Below are positions 36,239 to 43,535 of a DNA stretch of 64,000 nt, one piece after another. Under the pieces are notes generated by a model. The model made no database searches. It saw only the letters and a list, made by a program, of their open reading frames with translations, and had not been told where the DNA came from. Source of the stretch: Bog-756 sp963737625 (GTDB lineage Bacteria > Actinomycetota > Acidimicrobiia > Acidimicrobiales > RAAP-2); the NCBI GenBank assembly GCA_963737625.1, contig CAVTTK010000002.1:868001-932000 (forward strand). The letters run 5' to 3'. Numbering within the stretch: the first letter of the stretch is position 1; the number at the start of each line of letters is the position of its first letter. The position numbers and the translations under genes were made by a program.

Positions 36239-36565
36239 CTTGGGCTTCCTCTCTCTGCGGTGGTCGGTGCGGGATCCCCGCCACCGGACATTAGTGGACC
36301 AATGGCCTCGTTCACGCTGGGCGACATGGCGTTCACCCGGGTCCCCTACCGTGACCGGCTCGCTCGCCAGGCCCTTGGTTCCCCGACCGCCGGGCGGTGG
36401 CAGTGGGAGCGGGAGCACCGAGGTGATCCATGACCGTTGCCGGTGGGTGGCGGACCCCGTGGTCGATCAGCCTGGCGCGGCCCGGTGCCCGCATCGAGCG
36501 GCGGTGTCGGCGACCGTCATTGGCCACCCTTCGGCCAGGCCCACGCCACGAGAGGAAGGCCACTC
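36239..36565. other. 327-base divergent gap with a possible gene remnant
   Basis: Between the DUF302 gene and an SRPBCC pseudogene. A 43-codon plus-strand frame at 36302-36433 begins MASFTLGDMAFTRVPYRD, resembling the N-terminus of MBL-fold hydrolases (x-LGD-x-x-x-TRV). It stops after WEREHRGDP, before any metal motif, so at most it is a fragment. Confidence 0.3.
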
Positions 36566-36816
36566 ATGCCGACAGAGCGGTTCGAAGGGACCCGGGGGCA
36601 TCGAGGCCACACCGGCCAGGGTGTTCGCATTGTTGTGCGATCCCAACGGCCACGTGGCCATCGACAGCTCAGGGATGCTGCAGTTGGCCGACGGCGGCGA
36701 CCTCCTACTACGACTGGAGCGAGATCGACGAGCAGTACCGGGAGGCCGACATTCTTCCCGTCATCCCCGAGGCCGCCCTCCGGGCCACCCTCGGCATCCT
36801 GGCCCGGACCGTGTAA
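36566..36816 (+). pseudogene. decayed SRPBCC/polyketide-cyclase-like gene
   Basis: ATG 36566 stands behind AGAGGAAG and starts MPTERFEG. The family-like continuation is one frame over (GIEATPARVFALLCDPNGHV, then AIDSSGMLQLADGG) and the C-terminal end is in the third frame (SYYDWSEIDEQYREADILPV to LGILARTV and a stop at 36816). The beginning and end match the ends of actinobacterial SRPBCC proteins of about 150 residues, but roughly the middle half is missing. Two frame changes and an internal deletion make this a genuine pseudogene rather than a sequencing slip. Confidence 0.65.
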
Positions 36817-36840
36817 GAGGGCCGAGCGCCCACCTGACCC

Positions 36841-38409
36841 TCAGGAGGGGGACGCGCCTGGGGCTTCGAGCACGTGGTACCCGCAGTTGTAGCCGGGGAT
36901 GAAGGTGATTCCGGGTCCGCCGTGGCAACCCGCGCCGCACAGGTACAGGCCGTCGACGGGGACCGGATCGTCGGGCCAACCTCCCGGTCCGGGGCGGAAC
37001 GGGCCCATGAACTCCGGCTGGAGCAGTCCGTGGGTGAAGTCGCCGCCCGTGCATCCGAACATCAGCTCATAGGTGTAGGCCGGGTAGTTGATCTGACGCT
37101 CGATGAGATCGGGGAAGTTTGGCGCCCGAGCGGTGATGGTGGCCACGATGCGGTCGGCCATCTCGTCCCGCAGGCGGGCCCGCTCGGTGTTATCGGCTCC
37201 GATCGGGGCGTAGAAGGCGAACGTGCTGGCGGCATGCTTGCCCGGCGGGGCCAACTCGGGGTCACGGAGAGTCGAGATGGCCAGGTTGCACGATGGCCAT
37301 CGGGGCACCGCGCCGCGAGCGCAGCCCTCGAAGTCGAGCTGCATCTGCTCGGCGGTCCCGAAGAAGGTGACGTTCTGGCGGAGATCGTTGTCGTTCAGGG
37401 CCTCGTAGGGCTCGATGAACTCGGGCAGCCCGTTCAGGGCGAAATGCATCTGGAAGTAGGCGGCCCGATGATCGATGGCGTCGATGCGCCGGGCGAAGGC
37501 GTCGGGCAGGGTCTCCCGGTCGAGGAGCTGGGTGAAGGTCGCCGTCGGGTCGAGGTTCGACACCACGATCGGCGCCATGACCGTCTCGCCGTCGCCCAGG
37601 TCGACACCCTCGACCCTCCCGTTGGCCACCAGGATGGTGGCGACCTTCACGTGACGCCGGAGTTCGCCACCGTGCTTCTCGAACAGGGCCAGCAGGTGAT
37701 CCGAGAGGGTACCGATGCCGCCGCGGACCTTGGCCATCGTGGCATCGGTGGGGGACGCCAGGGCGAACGCCAGGCACAGCGCGCTCCCCGGTGTCGCCGG
37801 GCCCCGGTAGGTGGAGTTGACCGACAAGAAGGCGAGCATGCTGCGCACTTGGGCGTGGCGCTGGCGATCGGGAAGGAACTCGTCGAGCACGTCCATCACG
37901 CTGCCGAACATGGCGGTGCGGATGGCCTGGCGCTCCTTTTCGTTCGAGGCGCTCGCCCACATCTCGTCCAGCGACTTCGGCGGCGTGCGCACGTCGAAGC
38001 GTCCGATGGCCCGGGCCGGCGCCTCGGCCCATCCGGCCACCTCGGCCATGCCCAGCACGGCCTCGAGGCCAAGGGCTTCGCTGAGGTGGTCGAGGAGCCG
38101 TTCCGGGTTGCTGTAGAGCAGCAGCGGGGGCTGCCCGTCTGTCCCGATGGCCGCGGACTGGACCTCCGGCTCATAGATGGGACACGAGGCGAAGCCGAGG
38201 TCGTCGTAGATCTCGGTGGGTATGGGGAACTGGATGGAACCGGCCAGCTCGAAGCGGAACCCGCGCACCAGCTCGTTGGTCGAGGCCATGCCCCCGATGA
38301 AGTGGTTCTTCTCGAGACAGAGGACCCGCATCCCACCTCGAGCCATAACGGCGGCTGCGGTCAGTCCGTTGTGGCCCGCACCGATGACGATGGCGTCGTA
38401 GTCCGGCAT
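36841..38409 (-). CDS. phytoene-desaturase-like FAD-dependent oxidoreductase
   Basis: A 522-residue flavoprotein of the phytoene dehydrogenase/PYROXD2-like group. The FAD-binding Rossmann motif is in YDAIVIGAGHNGLTAAA at residues 4-20, followed by LEKNHFIGGMASTNEL. The C-terminal FAD signature is GLYLCGAGCHGGPGI near 490. ATG 38409 starts MPDYDA; a longer open frame upstream is unlikely because the Rossmann motif would then be far from the N-terminus. No carotenoid genes accompany it, so the role may be lipid or other oxidation. The divergent epoxide hydrolase starts 77 bases away. Confidence 0.92.
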   Translation of the reverse strand: MPDYDAIVIGAGHNGLTAAAVMARGGMRVLCLEKNHFIGGMASTNELVRGFRFELAGSIQFPIPTEIYDDLGFASCPIYEPEVQSAAIGTDGQPPLLLYSNPERLLDHLSEALGLEAVLGMAEVAGWAEAPARAIGRFDVRTPPKSLDEMWASASNEKERQAIRTAMFGSVMDVLDEFLPDRQRHAQVRSMLAFLSVNSTYRGPATPGSALCLAFALASPTDATMAKVRGGIGTLSDHLLALFEKHGGELRRHVKVATILVANGRVEGVDLGDGETVMAPIVVSNLDPTATFTQLLDRETLPDAFARRIDAIDHRAAYFQMHFALNGLPEFIEPYEALNDNDLRQNVTFFGTAEQMQLDFEGCARGAVPRWPSCNLAISTLRDPELAPPGKHAASTFAFYAPIGADNTERARLRDEMADRIVATITARAPNFPDLIERQINYPAYTYELMFGCTGGDFTHGLLQPEFMGPFRPGPGGWPDDPVPVDGLYLCGAGCHGGPGITFIPGYNCGYHVLEAPGASPS

Positions 38410-38485
38410 GGGGTCACCGTAGTGCAGCCCCGACCGTCGGGCCCTGCTTCCCGTCGGTTCGGGCCACTGCACTACGTTGGCGCCC

Positions 38486-39637
38486 ATGAGTGGCGCCGTC
38501 CGGCCCTTTCGCATCGAGGTGCCGGAGGAGCAGCTGGCCGACCTGAGGTCTCGTCTCCTCGCCACGCGGTGGCCGGATCCCGAGACGGTGGAGGACTGGT
38601 CCCAGGGCATCCCGCTCACCTATCTGCGCGAGCTGTGCGGGCACTGGGCCGACCGCTACGACTGGCGCCGGTCCGAGGTCAAGCTCAACTCGATCCCCCA
38701 GTTCCTGACAACCATCGACGGCCTGGACGTCCATGTGCTCCACGCCCGGTCACCCGAGCCGGATGCCCTGCCCTTGGTCATCACCCACGGCTGGCCTGGA
38801 TCGGTGGTGGAGTTCTTGAAGGTGATCGGCCCGCTGTCCGATCCGGTGGCCCACGGCGGTGATGCCGCCGACGCCTTCCATGTGGTCTGCCCCTCGCTCC
38901 CTGGGTACGGATTTTCCGGCAAGCCCACGACGACCGGATGGGGAATCCGCCGGATCGCCTCGGCCTGGTCCGAGTTGATGGCCCGGCTGGGCTACTCCCG
39001 CTACGGGGCCCAAGGGGGGGACTGGGGTTCGGCCGTCACGTCCGCCCTCGGACGACAGGATGCCGCGCACGTGGCCGGGATCCATCTGAACATGCCGGTG
39101 GTGCCCTTCGGATCGGTCGACATGTCGAACCTCACAGCCGAGGAGCAGTCGGCCCTGGACGCACTGGCCGACTACCAGCGGTGGGAGTCCGGCTACGCCA
39201 AGCAGCAGTCGACGCGTCCCCAGACCCTTGGATACGGACTGACTGACTCGCCGGCGGCCCAGTGTGGGTGGATCGTGGAGAAGTTCGCCGCCTGGACCGA
39301 TTGTGATGGTCATCCCGAGAACGCCCTCACCCGTGACGAACTGCTGGACAACGTCATGCTCTATTGGCTGACCGGCTCGGGCGCGTCATCGGCCCGGCTG
39401 TACTGGGAGGGCCTCGGGTCGGGCTTCGGCGGCGGGGCTTCCGACCCCATCGCCGTTCCCACGGGATGCTCGATCTACCCCAGGGAGATCATCAGGATCT
39501 CTCGCCGGTGGGCCGAGACCGGGTTCTCGGATATCCGCTACTGGAACGAGCTGGACCGGGGCGGCCACTTCGCCGCCTTTGAACAGCCCGACCTGTTCAC
39601 CGAGGAGCTGCGGTCCTTCTTCCGTCTCGTCCGCTGA
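38486..39637 (+). CDS. epoxide hydrolase (alpha/beta-hydrolase, EphX type)
   Basis: A 383-residue epoxide hydrolase with the N-terminal EHN domain (PFRIEVPEEQLADLRSRLL at 6-24, typical of microsomal-like enzymes). The oxyanion motif HGWPGS is near 102, the nucleophile Asp is in GGDWGS near 177, and the C-terminal catalytic His is in RGGHFAAFEQPDLF near 362. I chose ATG 38486; a TTG nine bases upstream is in frame. It opens epoxides to diols, and could detoxify products of the oxygenases in this genome. Confidence 0.93.
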   Translation: MSGAVRPFRIEVPEEQLADLRSRLLATRWPDPETVEDWSQGIPLTYLRELCGHWADRYDWRRSEVKLNSIPQFLTTIDGLDVHVLHARSPEPDALPLVITHGWPGSVVEFLKVIGPLSDPVAHGGDAADAFHVVCPSLPGYGFSGKPTTTGWGIRRIASAWSELMARLGYSRYGAQGGDWGSAVTSALGRQDAAHVAGIHLNMPVVPFGSVDMSNLTAEEQSALDALADYQRWESGYAKQQSTRPQTLGYGLTDSPAAQCGWIVEKFAAWTDCDGHPENALTRDELLDNVMLYWLTGSGASSARLYWEGLGSGFGGGASDPIAVPTGCSIYPREIIRISRRWAETGFSDIRYWNELDRGGHFAAFEQPDLFTEELRSFFRLVR

Positions 39638-39740
39638 CCGGCCCCGGTCAAGGGACCTCCCGGGGTAGACGGCCCTCCAGGTCGTTGACGGCGGGGGGTC
39701 TCGGCGGGAGCGAGCGGACACGGAAGAGGGTCGGGACGAC

Positions 39741-39774
39741 ACCAGGCCGGAGCAGCGGACTGCTCCGGCCTGGT
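39741..39774. terminator. perfect 15-bp bidirectional hairpin
   Basis: ACCAGGCCGGAGCAG and its exact complement enclose a CGGA tetraloop in the gap between convergent genes. The stem is the strongest hairpin I found in the window. No U-tract on either side. Confidence 0.7.
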
Positions 39775-39815
39775 CGGTGATGCTGTGAAGGGTTGCTACG
39801 TCTAGGGCTAGGCGA

Positions 39816-41462
39816 CTACCAGCCCGTTGCCGCGATGATCGGCGAGTTGAGATGGGTCCCGCTCATGCCCCCGTCGTTCGGGGCGTCGCCGAAGTTGAAG
39901 ACGGCACCGTTGGCCAAGGCCACCCAGTAGCCCCCTCCGGTCGACGTGGCGAAGATGGCCGTGGCCGGGTTCAAGCCCCCGGCACTGGACGTCGGTGCGC
40001 CCAGATTGGCGGCGTCGCCATAGTTGAAGACCGAGCCGTTGGCGCAGAGGATCCAGTAGCCGTTGCCGTCATTGGTGCGGACAGCCGATGTCACGGGCGA
40101 GCTCTGCGGTCCGGGCGCCCCGAGGAACTGGGCATCGCCGAAGCCGTAGACATGGCCGGTGGCCGTGACCAGCCAGTAGCCGTTGCCGGAGGCATCGGGC
40201 ATGACCGCCACCGCGGCCCCCGAGCACCCGCCGATGGCGGGGCAGGATCCGTTGAACTTGGCGTCACCGAAGGCGAACACCCCACCGTCGGCGCCCACCA
40301 TGAAGTAGCCCTGGCCGGTCGAGGACGGCACCATGCCGACGATGGGTGCCGCCAGCTTCCGTCCTCCTCCGGGATAGCCGGCCGGCAGGATGCCCAGGCC
40401 GGGGATGGAGCCCTCGAAGGGAGCGTCACCGAAGGCGAAGATGCCGCCATCGGAAGCGTCGAGCCAGTAGCCCTGGCGGTTGGAAGTCGGCGTGATGCCC
40501 ACCACCGGCCGGTTGAGCTTGAGGTTACCCGTGGATCCCCAGAAGTTGGCCGAGCCGAAGGTGAAGATACCGCCGTCCCCACCCACCAGCCAGTAGCCGT
40601 GGGCCACCGAGGGTGTGGGCGACGTCACCGGAGCGGGTGTGCTCGACTCGGTGAAGGTGGCGGACAGGGCGCCCGTGGTGGCCGTCACCGTGAAGGTGCC
40701 GGCAGCGCCGCTCGCCGTCAGCAGCGGAGCGGTGGCCACACCGGTGGCACCGGTCGGCACGGTAACCGTGGTGGGGCCACCGAAGTTGCCACTGGCCCCG
40801 TTGGACCCGGCCACGACCGTGAACACCACCGGCACGCCCTGCTGGTCGACCGCCCCTGGCGGGGTCAACCCGTTCTTGAGGCTGGCGCCGAGGTGGGTCG
40901 GGTACCCCGTGCCCACCGTCACCGTCTGGTTGTTGCCTCCCGATGCCACCAGTGCGGCCGGGATGCCGATGGTGTAGTTGGCGCTGGATGCAGGCGTGGT
41001 ATCGGAAGTGGTGGCCACCGACAGCGAGGCCGTGGAGGCACCAGGATTGGTGACGCCCGTCACGCTGACACTGACGTTGGTACTGGCGCCGATGGAGGTG
41101 AGTGGCGCTCCCACACCGGTCAACGTCGGCACGGTCAGGGTCACGCTCGACCCGCCCCCGGCGAGGATGGTGACCGCTCCGCTCCTACCCTGGGCGCCGA
41201 CGGTGTAGCTGCCCGGCGTCGTGGGGAACGTACCGGACAGTCCCGAGAGGGTGATGGTGCTGCTCCCCGAGGTGAGGGCTCCCGTGGCGCTAGTCTTGAA
41301 TCCGATGGTGTAGTTGGCCGAAGCGCTAGGCGCAAACGTACTGGCCGACACCGTAACGGCTGTCACGGACGTCGCCGCCGAGGCGGCCGACGCCGTTCCG
41401 ACCAGGGCCGCGACCACGGAAGCCGCGATCACCGCCATTTTCATCGTTCGGAATTTCTGCAT
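39816..41462 (-). CDS. secreted GYWLV/DGGIF-repeat surface protein
   Basis: A 548-residue exported protein. ATG 41462 follows AGGAG; residues 1-30 form a signal peptide ending ASAASAA. Residues about 31-265 are Ser/Thr/Gly-rich Ig-like beta domains (TVPTGATGVATAPLL-type bacterial Ig). From about 270 to the end come seven degenerate repeats of the form GYWLV..DGGIF.FGDA.F.GS, each about 40 residues, which likely build a beta-propeller. Unlike the copies in the 58559 gene they have diverged from each other. This repeat type is common in Acidimicrobiia. Function is unknown; surface binding is likely. Confidence 0.88.
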   Translation of the reverse strand: MQKFRTMKMAVIAASVVAALVGTASAASAATSVTAVTVSASTFAPSASANYTIGFKTSATGALTSGSSTITLSGLSGTFPTTPGSYTVGAQGRSGAVTILAGGGSSVTLTVPTLTGVGAPLTSIGASTNVSVSVTGVTNPGASTASLSVATTSDTTPASSANYTIGIPAALVASGGNNQTVTVGTGYPTHLGASLKNGLTPPGAVDQQGVPVVFTVVAGSNGASGNFGGPTTVTVPTGATGVATAPLLTASGAAGTFTVTATTGALSATFTESSTPAPVTSPTPSVAHGYWLVGGDGGIFTFGSANFWGSTGNLKLNRPVVGITPTSNRQGYWLDASDGGIFAFGDAPFEGSIPGLGILPAGYPGGGRKLAAPIVGMVPSSTGQGYFMVGADGGVFAFGDAKFNGSCPAIGGCSGAAVAVMPDASGNGYWLVTATGHVYGFGDAQFLGAPGPQSSPVTSAVRTNDGNGYWILCANGSVFNYGDAANLGAPTSSAGGLNPATAIFATSTGGGYWVALANGAVFNFGDAPNDGGMSGTHLNSPIIAATGW

Positions 41463-41988
41463 GGATACTCCTGTTCGTGCTGAGCATCCATCGCGGACAC
41501 CCCTGCCAATGTTGGTGATGGTCATACGGAAAAGATCCGGTGTTGTGCCTCAGGTGGTGGAGACCGAGCGGGGTTCGGCGAGCGACACTCCGATATCGAG
41601 CGACAGGACGCCGGAACGACGACTCACGGAGGACCGAGGGACGTCGAGATCCTTCCGACGCCCGGCCATCGGTTGGCGGGGCTCCGTCCCGACCCGATCA
41701 CGAGATCGGCTTCCCACCGAAACCACTGTCCTTGCCCCTTGCCCCACGACTGCACCCCTGCCCTTACTGACTGCCCTCAGTTCCTACCAAGACGCAACAT
41801 ATGACACGCGCTTCGGGCGTGCAATGACCTGGCGCACTATCCGGCGATAAAAATTCTATATCCCACCCAACGTGTTGGTTTGACCACTCAATGCGCAACC
41901 ATTGCCGATCAACGCCCCACTCCGTACCCACCGTCAAGTCGTGGCCACGGAGCATGGCTGCGCGGTCCCGGGTGGATAGATTGATCGG
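41463..41988. other. 526-base divergent region upstream of the repeat protein
   Basis: No conserved frame recognised on either strand. An AT-rich island, GATAAAAATTCTATA near 41846, stands out against the GC background and reads TATAGAATTTTTATC on the minus strand, a candidate -10 region for the surface-protein gene with a long leader. Confidence 0.35.
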
Positions 41989-42396
41989 GTGGCCGTCACG
42001 ACCGGGGAGATGATGGGATGGCTCCGGGCCGGTGTGGGTACCGCCCTCGTTGTGCTTCCGACCCAGTTCCTCCGCCTCTCGGGCCGGGAGGCCCCCACGC
42101 CGGTCGCCGTCCTCCTGATGCGGACCATCGGAATCCGTGACGTGGTACTCGGGGCCGGCACGGTGGCCGCGGCCCGGCGAGGTGACGGTGGAGACGTCCG
42201 ACGCTGGACGTCGGCCGGCCTGGCCAGCGACTCCCTCGACGTGGTGGCCAGCCTGGGCGCGGCCCGCTCCATCGGCCGGGCCGAGTCGGTCGGTGCGTCC
42301 GCCGCCGCCCTGGTGTTCGCTGCGGGCGACATCCTGGCGCTGAACTCGCGGCGGAGGTCGGCGGGACCTGGCGAAGACGCGGTAGTAGGTCGGTGA
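41989..42396 (+). CDS. small membrane protein, DUF4267-like
   Basis: A 135-residue protein with three or four hydrophobic stretches (GWLRAGVGTALVVLP, VLLMRTIGIRDVVLGAGTV, VGASAAALVFAAGDILAL). The segment MRTIGIRDVVLG followed by a small helical hairpin recalls DUF4267-type inner-membrane proteins. GTG 41989 is the likely start, with ATG 42010 as alternative. Its stop overlaps the GTG of the phytanoyl-CoA dioxygenase-like gene (GTGA), so the two are coupled. Function unknown. Confidence 0.75.
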   Translation: MAVTTGEMMGWLRAGVGTALVVLPTQFLRLSGREAPTPVAVLLMRTIGIRDVVLGAGTVAAARRGDGGDVRRWTSAGLASDSLDVVASLGAARSIGRAESVGASAAALVFAAGDILALNSRRRSAGPGEDAVVGR

Positions 42397-43355
42397 CCTC
42401 CCGGCTGGCCACCGACGGCGAAGTCGACACCTGGCGTGAACACGGCTGGGTGCTTCTCGACGGGCTGGTGGGGACCGAGGACATCGACGCCGCCGCCGAG
42501 GATGTCCACCGGGCCTTTCCCACCTCCGAGGAGTACCACGCCGATCCGGCCGGGGTGACCAGGCAGAGGCTGGGGCACAGGAGCGACCCCGAAGAGGAGT
42601 ACGTCTGGCCGGCCGAGGGCCCCGGGTTCCGAGGTGAGCAGCATCGCTGGATGGCTGCCTTCCCCTTCCCCGGCACCGGCGCGCTCAACCGCCTGGCCGT
42701 CCACGCGTCGATCGTGGACTTCGCCGAACGAGCTCTCGGGACCGATGACATCAGGCTGTACCAGGCCCACGCCAGCGCCAAGTACTCGGGCCTGACCAAC
42801 TACGAGCAGCCCATGCACACCGACCGGAACCACTCGTGGCTGCCCGCAGGCAGCTCGTCGCCGTGGTGGAACCTCGAAGGGTTCCTCTACCTGTCCGACG
42901 TCGGTGAGTTCGACAACCCCACCCGGCTGGTGTCCGTCCGCGACTCGGCCCACCTGTCGGAAGCGACTCCGGTCGTCATGCCCAACACCGAACCCGCGCT
43001 CTACGCGTCGGAGCGTCGGGCCAGCGGTGTTCGCGGCTCCTACCTGGCCTACCGATCCGACGTGTTCCATCGGGGGGCGCCGTTCGACTCGGACGCCAGG
43101 GCCCGGTTCGTACTGGCCCTGGCCTTCAAGCGGGCCGGGCAGGACTGGATCGGCTACGACCAGGCTCAGTCGGGCTCCACCGGGCCGGCATGGCGGTCGT
43201 TCGCCGAACGGTCCACGCCCCGGGAACTGGCCCTGTTCGGCTTCCCACTCCCCGGCCATCCCATCTGGACTGAGCACCTGTTGGATGAGGTCGCCGTGCG
43301 CTATCCCCGACTCGACCTGGCACCGTGGCGGGCCCACGTGCCCACCGGGCAATGA
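42393..43355 (+). CDS. phytanoyl-CoA dioxygenase family protein
   Basis: A 320-residue Fe(II)/2-oxoglutarate oxygenase-like protein. The iron motif H-x-D is in QPMHTDRNHSW (about 147-149), the distal His in SDVFHRGAPF (about 226), and an Arg for 2-oxoglutarate follows in DARARFVLAL. Start GTG 42393 overlaps the preceding stop. Members hydroxylate CoA-linked lipids or small secondary metabolites. Nothing in the neighbourhood fixes the substrate. Confidence 0.9.
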   Translation: MTSRLATDGEVDTWREHGWVLLDGLVGTEDIDAAAEDVHRAFPTSEEYHADPAGVTRQRLGHRSDPEEEYVWPAEGPGFRGEQHRWMAAFPFPGTGALNRLAVHASIVDFAERALGTDDIRLYQAHASAKYSGLTNYEQPMHTDRNHSWLPAGSSSPWWNLEGFLYLSDVGEFDNPTRLVSVRDSAHLSEATPVVMPNTEPALYASERRASGVRGSYLAYRSDVFHRGAPFDSDARARFVLALAFKRAGQDWIGYDQAQSGSTGPAWRSFAERSTPRELALFGFPLPGHPIWTEHLLDEVAVRYPRLDLAPWRAHVPTGQ

Positions 43356-43494
43356 TCGACTGACCGGGCTGGGCGCGGGCCGATCTGGCTGCTGCGGTGA
43401 CGCACGGCATGGGGTCATGGTTTGCCCAGTTCAGAGCGGAATTCTTGCCTCACAGGAACGTCAGTCCGACCTCCCGCCGTTCAAGACGTGGGGA

Positions 43495-43520
43495 CTCGAT
43501 GCCGATAGTTAGACATCGAG
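43495..43520. promoter_or_regulatory. inverted repeat upstream of the three-domain secreted protein
   Basis: CTCGATG and CATCGAG are perfect 7-bp arms around a 12-base AT-rich centre, ending 15 bases before the start codon of the next gene. It overlaps the region where transcription or translation would begin and could be an operator or leader hairpin. Confidence 0.3.
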
Positions 43521-43535
43521 CCAACGGGGGGTCCC

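Noticed and set aside
36874..38862. 662-codon plus-strand open frame
   Set aside because: Antisense of the phytoene-desaturase-like flavoprotein, no motif of its own.
39852..41483. 543-codon plus-strand open frame
   Set aside because: Antisense of the GYWLV-repeat protein; composition is that of a shadow frame.
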